NCBI GenBank assembly: GCA_964410915.1
Contig: CAYPIU010000031.1
Span: 1-21,057 of the forward strand
DNA length: 21,057 nt
From: CAZFJG01 sp964410915
GTDB lineage: Bacteria > Synergistota > Synergistia > Synergistales > JAFGMB01
Direction of reading: 5' to 3'
The position numbers and the translations under genes were made by a program. Shown piece by piece: positions 16,785 through 21,057 of the stretch; the stretch's first letter is position 1; each line of letters opens with the position of its first letter. Under the pieces are notes generated by a model that worked only from the letters and a program-made list of their open reading frames with translations, made no database searches and had not been told where the DNA came from.

Positions 16785-17987
16785 ATGAGTAGATTACCAA
16801 GAGGCTGTTCCAATGTCTGTGGAGACCTTGCCTGTAAAATGAATATTTGCAGAACAAGTTTTATATCCTCTTTCTCAAGATTCGGATATCTTCCTTTCTG
16901 GCCATCTGGACTTCAATTGCTCGAAACAGCATGGGAAAAACTTCCATCAACACTCAGGAACCGCCTACTGACTTTAAATACACCCTTTGGAGAACCATGC
17001 TGTCTTAGAACAGACATTACCCTTGCTGCAGTGGCCTATCTATCTTCTCATTTTTCACCGGAAGAAAGACCCTTGAGACTTTCGTATGCTGATCGGATTT
17101 ACAGCAATCCTCAGAATCCAGATCCCAATCTTGAAAATTTTCAGATCGGAGCTGAACTTTTAGGGTGGGAAGAAGAAGGAGCAGATATTGAAATGATATT
17201 TCTTCTTCTGAGATATCTTGAAAATATTGGGATAAAAAATGCCGGTATCGTAATCGGAGACGTAGCAATTCTTCGCAAGATACTACCTTCAATTAAATCC
17301 GCCCTCTGCGACAAACTTGCAAAAGCACTTGTGAAAGGAAGCTTTTCCGAGTATTTCCAGATCATAGAAAAACTGGGGGTTGAAGATTCTAAAATAACTT
17401 TTCTCAGGACTCTGCCTGAACTTAAGGGCGGACATGAAATACTTAACCGTGCAAAAGCACTTCTCAGTAATGATAATCTCCTTGGGCCAATCACAAGGAT
17501 GTATGATTCCCTGAAAAATCTCGGATTTGAAGATCAGATCAATATTGATCTGGCCCTTACACGTGAGCTTGATTATTATAGTGGACCTATCTTTGATATT
17601 TACCTGCCCGAATACGGGAAACCTGTCGGGGGAGGTGGCAGGTATGACGGATTACTTGCCAATTATGACATTATTGGGCAGGCAATGGGATTTGCCCTGG
17701 ACCTCGAAGTGATCGCGTCCTTTTCCAGAACAAAGACCATGCCTGAAAAAGCTCTGGTATGGTCTGGTGGCCTTTCCGCTGATTCAGTTTTTCCTGAAAC
17801 CCTTTCTATTACACAAACAGGAATCGATATTGAATTAAGCTGGGTAAGATCAAGAAATAGTTCTATGAGGCTCGCCAAAAACCGCAACGTTTCTTTCTGG
17901 ATCGATCTGGCCAACAGGAAGGTCCTTCGATTTTCAGATAATTCTGATATCAGTCTTGACAGATGGCTCGGTGAACTTAAATGCTGA
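16785..17987 (+). CDS. hisZ: ATP phosphoribosyltransferase regulatory subunit HisZ
   Basis: This histidyl-tRNA synthetase paralogue (400 residues) lacks charging activity and forms the active complex with short HisG. Class II core pieces are visible: LRTDIT (74-79), ENFQIGAELLG (117-127), RELDYYSGP (260-268) and GGGGRYDGL (282-290). No anticodon-binding domain is evident after residue 310; the last 90 residues are short and divergent. Its place between hisD and a short hisG, with which it overlaps 7 bases, is the main reason to call HisZ rather than HisS. Cysteines 8, 12, 17 and 22 cluster at the N-terminus. I chose ATG 16785, one base after the hisD stop. The frame is open back to 16695, but that part overlaps hisD and has no family match. 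Confidence 0.85.
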   Translation: MSRLPRGCSNVCGDLACKMNICRTSFISSFSRFGYLPFWPSGLQLLETAWEKLPSTLRNRLLTLNTPFGEPCCLRTDITLAAVAYLSSHFSPEERPLRLSYADRIYSNPQNPDPNLENFQIGAELLGWEEEGADIEMIFLLLRYLENIGIKNAGIVIGDVAILRKILPSIKSALCDKLAKALVKGSFSEYFQIIEKLGVEDSKITFLRTLPELKGGHEILNRAKALLSNDNLLGPITRMYDSLKNLGFEDQINIDLALTRELDYYSGPIFDIYLPEYGKPVGGGGRYDGLLANYDIIGQAMGFALDLEVIASFSRTKTMPEKALVWSGGLSADSVFPETLSITQTGIDIELSWVRSRNSSMRLAKNRNVSFWIDLANRKVLRFSDNSDISLDRWLGELKC

Positions 17988-18646
17988 CTATTGTTCTCCC
18001 AACAGGAAGAGTTATGAAAGATGCCATAGATGTAATGGACAAAACAGGTATCCCTGTCCAAAAGATAAAAAACAAGGGACGCAAACTTATTGTCGAGGAC
18101 GGACATTATCGGTTCATCTTCGCCAAACCAATGGATGTCCCTTTACATATTTCCCACGGAACTGCAGATCTGGGTTTTGTCGGAAGCGATGTAATGAAAG
18201 AACTTGAAGTTCCACTCATTGAACTGGCCGATACCGGCAAAGGAAAATGTCGCATTGTTGTTGCAGGTCCGCCACATCTTGAAAAAAGATTCAATGGTCA
18301 TGAATCGGGTTTAATGTGGTTGACCGTAGCAACGAAATACCCAAATATCGCAGACAGATACTTTTCGTCAAGAGGCGTGCAGGTCAAGATCCTGAATCTT
18401 CATGGATCTATAGAACTTGCACCAGTCATTGGATTAAGTGACTGTATCCTTGACATTGTTCAGACTGGTAGCACTCTTAGAGCAAATAATCTCAAGATCC
18501 TGGAAAATGTTATACCTGTATCACTTTACCTTGCCGCAAATAAAAAGAGTACTCAATTTAAATGGAGAGATATTTCCGATATCGTGAAAAAGATCAAGGA
18601 ATTCAGGGAGGTTGAAAATCATTGGGGAAACCATATGAAAGAATAA
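17981..18646 (+). CDS. hisG: ATP phosphoribosyltransferase, short form
   Basis: It catalyses the first step of histidine synthesis, joining ATP and PRPP. At 221 residues it is the short HisG-S type, without the C-terminal histidine-binding ACT-like domain, and needs HisZ for activity and feedback control. The start MLTIVLPTGRV, the GTADLGFVGSDV loop (60-71) and the PRPP site with E145-L-A-P and QTGSTLRAN (161-169) are all present. It starts inside the end of hisZ (ATG 17981). A 25-base overlap with hisB follows. Confidence 0.96.
   Translation: MLTIVLPTGRVMKDAIDVMDKTGIPVQKIKNKGRKLIVEDGHYRFIFAKPMDVPLHISHGTADLGFVGSDVMKELEVPLIELADTGKGKCRIVVAGPPHLEKRFNGHESGLMWLTVATKYPNIADRYFSSRGVQVKILNLHGSIELAPVIGLSDCILDIVQTGSTLRANNLKILENVIPVSLYLAANKKSTQFKWRDISDIVKKIKEFREVENHWGNHMKE
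18605..18611 (+). promoter_or_regulatory. Ribosome binding site deciding the hisB TTG start
   Basis: AGGGAGG lies inside the end of hisG, 10 bases before TTG 18622. It supports this TTG as the hisB start, since no in-frame ATG or GTG lies before the conserved RITNETEI segment. Confidence 0.7.
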
Positions 18647-19191
18647 CTAATGAAACTGAAATATTCCTGGAATGGATGGACATTCCTGGACAAAACTCCA
18701 TAGAAAGTCCCTGTGGGTTTTTTAACCATATGTTTCAAAGCATGCTTTACTACTCGGGATTGTCAATTAAACTAAATGCCCTTGGTGATACCCACATTGA
18801 TCATCATCACCTTGTAGAAGATATTGGAATACTTTTTGGCCGGGCTTTCAGGGAACGTTTTTCAGATCAACCTATTAAACGCTTTGGATCTGTAGTAATG
18901 CCAATGGACGGATCACTGGTAATGATAGCACTTGATATTGGAGGACGGTCAGGACTTTTCTGGAATATCAATTTCCCCACTGAAAGATGTGGGAACTTTG
19001 ATCTTGAAATACTAAGGGAATTCTGGGCTGCATTTACGAGGGAAGCGAAGTTAACGCTTCATTTTCAACAGATATGCTCAGATAATTCCCACCATCTCGC
19101 CGAGGCCGCTTTCAAAGGTGCCGGTATTGCATTAAACGAGGCTCTTGAGCCTTCAAAAAACCTGAGAAGCACGAAGGGGACATTAAATTGA
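18622..19191 (+). CDS. hisB: Imidazoleglycerol-phosphate dehydratase
   Basis: This manganese enzyme converts imidazoleglycerol phosphate to imidazoleacetol phosphate, normally as a 24-mer. It is a monofunctional, 189-residue dehydratase without the phosphatase domain of E. coli HisB. Metal-binding motifs are kept: IDHHHLVED (59-67) and DNSHHLAE (154-161). The start segment RITNETEI is conserved. Three usually fixed motifs differ: FDHM reads FNHM (34-37), PMDE reads PMDG (94-97), and SGRP reads GGRS. It starts at TTG, 25 bases inside hisG, and its stop overlaps the hisH start in TTGA. I am sure of the family, less so of normal activity. Confidence 0.93.
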   Translation: MGKPYERITNETEIFLEWMDIPGQNSIESPCGFFNHMFQSMLYYSGLSIKLNALGDTHIDHHHLVEDIGILFGRAFRERFSDQPIKRFGSVVMPMDGSLVMIALDIGGRSGLFWNINFPTERCGNFDLEILREFWAAFTREAKLTLHFQQICSDNSHHLAEAAFKGAGIALNEALEPSKNLRSTKGTLN

Positions 19192-19832
19192 TAGGCATAG
19201 TTGACTATCAAGTAGGAAATATTGGGAATGTTACCCGCAGTCTCTCCTTTCTCAAAAAGAAAGTGAGGATCCTGAACTATCCTGAGGATCTATCTGAAGA
19301 AATTCAAATACTCATACTTCCGGGTGTCGGAGCCTTTCAGACAGCTATGGATGCTCTTGGAGAAAGAAAGTGGATATCTTTCCTTCAGAAGTGGGCCAAT
19401 GACAACAGACCTCTTTTAGGAATCTGTTTAGGAATGCAACTTCTCATGGAAGAAAGTTTCGAGGATGGAAAACGCAAAGGCCTTGGGATCCTTAAGGGTT
19501 CTGTAGAACCACTTTCTATTTCAAAATACCCACACATAGGGTGGAATACCATAGAGTGGGATCCACTAAATCAAGTGACCGAAAAGTTTAACAGGGTTAT
19601 TCCTGATAAAACCGATTTTTACTTTGTTCACGGATATGCACTTAAGAACTCTGAAGAGAAATTAGCAACCACCAGAGTAGAAAATGAAATATTCATATCT
19701 GCAGTTGCCAGGAATAGAATATTGGGATTCCAGTTTCACCCCGAGAGAAGTTCTAAATGTGGGTTAAAACTTTTAGATACTGCTATTCAATACCTTGGAG
19801 GAAATATCGATGCAATTAATACCAGCTCTTGA
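19188..19832 (+). CDS. hisH: Imidazole glycerol phosphate synthase, glutaminase subunit
   Basis: This class I glutamine amidotransferase releases ammonia and channels it to HisF. It has 214 residues. The nucleophile is C80 in LLGICLGMQLL; H184 and E186 in GFQFHPERSS complete the triad. IVDYQVGNIGNV at the N-terminus, LPGVGAF (44-50) and PHIGWN (115-120) are standard HisH segments. The start is TTG 19188, which shares TTGA with the hisB stop and has AAGGGGA upstream. The C-terminus extends 23 bases past the hisA start. Confidence 0.96.
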   Translation: MIGIVDYQVGNIGNVTRSLSFLKKKVRILNYPEDLSEEIQILILPGVGAFQTAMDALGERKWISFLQKWANDNRPLLGICLGMQLLMEESFEDGKRKGLGILKGSVEPLSISKYPHIGWNTIEWDPLNQVTEKFNRVIPDKTDFYFVHGYALKNSEEKLATTRVENEIFISAVARNRILGFQFHPERSSKCGLKLLDTAIQYLGGNIDAINTSS

Positions 19833-20532
19833 TCTTTATAATAGAAATATCGTCAGACTTTACCAGGGTAGTTTTGACAAAATGAAAATCTACGATATCA
19901 AGCCGGAAAAGATCGTTTTGAGATTAAAAGAAAAAGGGTTTGAGTATTTACAGTTAATTGATCTGGAAGGTGCTGAAAAAGGCTATCCTGCACATTTGGA
20001 CTTGCTTGCGAGATTGTCAAAACTGGGTATCCGGATCTTATATGGAGGAGGTCTGAGAACCTGTGACCAGATCGATGAAGCTTTTAAACACGGAGCCAAC
20101 AAAATATATTCAGGGAGTTTAATATTGAAAAACCCCGATATAGCCGAAAGAATATTTAGTAAATGGGCAGATCAGGTAATTCCAGCAATTGATATAAAGA
20201 ATGACCGGATCGTTGTTTCAGGCTGGAAGCAGGAGACTTCTTCAGAACCGGAAAGAGTATTCACAGATCTTCAAAGACAGGGTTTCAGTAGATTTCTGGT
20301 AACAGCCGTCCTTAGAGATGGGGCTCAAAATGGACCTGATCTTAGCCTGTACAGGAGATTGAAAAAAACTTTTCCGCACATTCAGTTAATAGCTGCTGGA
20401 GGAGTAACTTCTCTCTCTGATATTTCCAGCCTTGCCAGGGCTGGTTGCTGGGCTGCAGTAACTGGTAGAGCTTTTCTGGATAATTCTATTGATCTTTCTG
20501 AAGCAAGAAAGGTTGCTGCTGATAATGCTTAA
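19810..20532 (+). CDS. hisA: ProFAR isomerase (HisA)
   Basis: This is phosphoribosylformimino-5-aminoimidazole carboxamide ribotide isomerase, a (beta/alpha)8 barrel of 240 residues. The catalytic aspartates are D8 (IPALDL) and D128 (IPAIDIKND). T165 in FLVTAVLRDG matches the substrate-contact threonine. The phosphate loops YGGGLR (78-83) and AAGGV are present. The usual TDIxRDG reads TAVLRDG. ATG 19810 is chosen because GGAGGAA ends 6 bases before it, against an in-frame TTG at 19795 that lies at the edge of this ribosome site. It overlaps hisH by 23 bases and hisF by 8. Confidence 0.95.
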   Translation: MQLIPALDLYNRNIVRLYQGSFDKMKIYDIKPEKIVLRLKEKGFEYLQLIDLEGAEKGYPAHLDLLARLSKLGIRILYGGGLRTCDQIDEAFKHGANKIYSGSLILKNPDIAERIFSKWADQVIPAIDIKNDRIVVSGWKQETSSEPERVFTDLQRQGFSRFLVTAVLRDGAQNGPDLSLYRRLKKTFPHIQLIAAGGVTSLSDISSLARAGCWAAVTGRAFLDNSIDLSEARKVAADNA

Positions 20533-21057
20533 GAAAAGAATAATTCCATGTCTCGATGTAAAATCAGGACGTGTAGTAAAAGGCATCAGTTTTAAAGGAT
20601 TAAGAGATGCCGGAAATCCAGCTGAACTGGCGACTTTATATATGCACGAAGGCGCAGACGAGCTTGTTTTTCTTGATATTTCAGCATCAAATGAAAGACG
20701 CAGTACCATGCTTCAATGGGTCAGGGAAGTTGCAGATAACCTTTTTATTCCTTTTACTGTAGGAGGAGGTATATCTTCGGCTCAACAAGCCAGAGACCTG
20801 ATCTCAATGGGAGCTGATAAAATATCTCTTAATACCGCTGCAACCGAAAATCCTTCACTGATAACGGAATGTTCAAGGATCTTAGGTCGACAGGCCATTG
20901 TCCTGGCTGTCGATGCAGCACAGACATCACCAGGTATATGGACAGTCTTTAAAAAAGGGGGTACCGTTTCCACAGGAATGAATGTTATAGAATGGGTAAA
21001 AACTGCTGAAAACCTTGGTTGCGGAGAAATCCTTTTAACTTCCATTGACCAGGATGG
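20525..21057 (+). CDS. hisF: Imidazole glycerol phosphate synthase, cyclase subunit (cut by window end)
   Basis: This is the partner of HisH, which uses ammonia to form imidazole glycerol phosphate and AICAR. The window holds the first 177 residues of a protein of about 250; the frame stays open to the last base. The N-terminus MLKKRIIPCLDVKSGRVVKG carries the catalytic D11, and the second catalytic aspartate is D129 in LAVDAA. The phosphate loop VGGGIS (78-83) is intact. It begins at ATG 20525 inside the end of hisA. hisI/hisE could follow outside the window. Confidence 0.97.
   Translation, partial: MLKKRIIPCLDVKSGRVVKGISFKGLRDAGNPAELATLYMHEGADELVFLDISASNERRSTMLQWVREVADNLFIPFTVGGGISSAQQARDLISMGADKISLNTAATENPSLITECSRILGRQAIVLAVDAAQTSPGIWTVFKKGGTVSTGMNVIEWVKTAENLGCGEILLTSIDQD

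Noticed and set aside
1..21057. Mobile elements, CRISPR arrays, tRNA or rRNA genes
   Set aside because: No transposase, integrase, regular direct repeats, terminal inverted repeats or cloverleaf sequence could be recognised on either strand.

Overview
This looks like about 21 kb of ordinary chromosome from a free-living bacterium, with no mobile element, phage, CRISPR or rRNA/tRNA gene visible. By eye the DNA is moderately AT-rich, coding density is high, Shine-Dalgarno sequences are strong (GGAGG types), and GTG and TTG starts are frequent. A secreted DegP/HtrA protease and an Lgt-family protein suggest a cell with an exported proteome, probably a diderm. YidC, however, is the short form without the large periplasmic domain. 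The mix of family features does not match a well-known model genus, and an uncultured or candidate-phylum lineage is plausible. That is inference; I cannot place the organism from the sequence alone.

Region by region: (1) 1-891 (+) holds a promoter and an OmpR-type response regulator with no partner kinase in view. It is closed off by a long hairpin at 932-973, shared with the convergent protease gene. (2) 988-5638 (-) is the conserved rpmH-rnpA-yidD-yidC-jag(khpB) cluster (L34, RNase P protein, insertion factor, insertase, KH/R3H RNA-binding protein). It continues into an Lgt-like gene and degP/htrA, so membrane-protein biogenesis, lipoprotein maturation and envelope protein quality control sit together. 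rpmH (5504-5638) is only 44 codons long. (3) 5727-7676 (-) is a DinG/XPD-type iron-sulfur helicase. (4) 7865-8146 (+) is rpsT (S20), with its own promoter and a rho-independent terminator. (5) 8223-11647 (-) is leuS-holA, overlapping by one base. (6) 11799-15324 (-) is radA-nfeD-slipin, three genes joined by two ATGA overlaps. A 16-bp perfect hairpin separates it from leuS. (7) 15515-21057 (+) is a histidine operon, hisD-hisZ-hisG-hisB-hisH-hisA-hisF (hisF cut by the window end), behind a good sigma70-type promoter.

In the histidine operon, short-form HisG with HisZ starts the pathway, HisA and HisH-HisF carry out the middle steps, HisB dehydrates and HisD finishes. hisC and hisI/hisE are not in the window and may lie downstream or elsewhere. 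After hisD-hisZ (one base apart), every junction overlaps, and two genes start at TTG, which points to tight translational coupling.

I found no convincing new system. The observations most worth a second look are: motif changes in the Lgt-like protein and in HisB; a cysteine cluster at the N-terminus of HisZ; the operon linking radA to the NfeD/slipin membrane pair; and a leuS -35 element placed inside the arm of the upstream terminator. No gene-free stretch exceeds 300 bases; the longest are 1-210 and 15325-15514.
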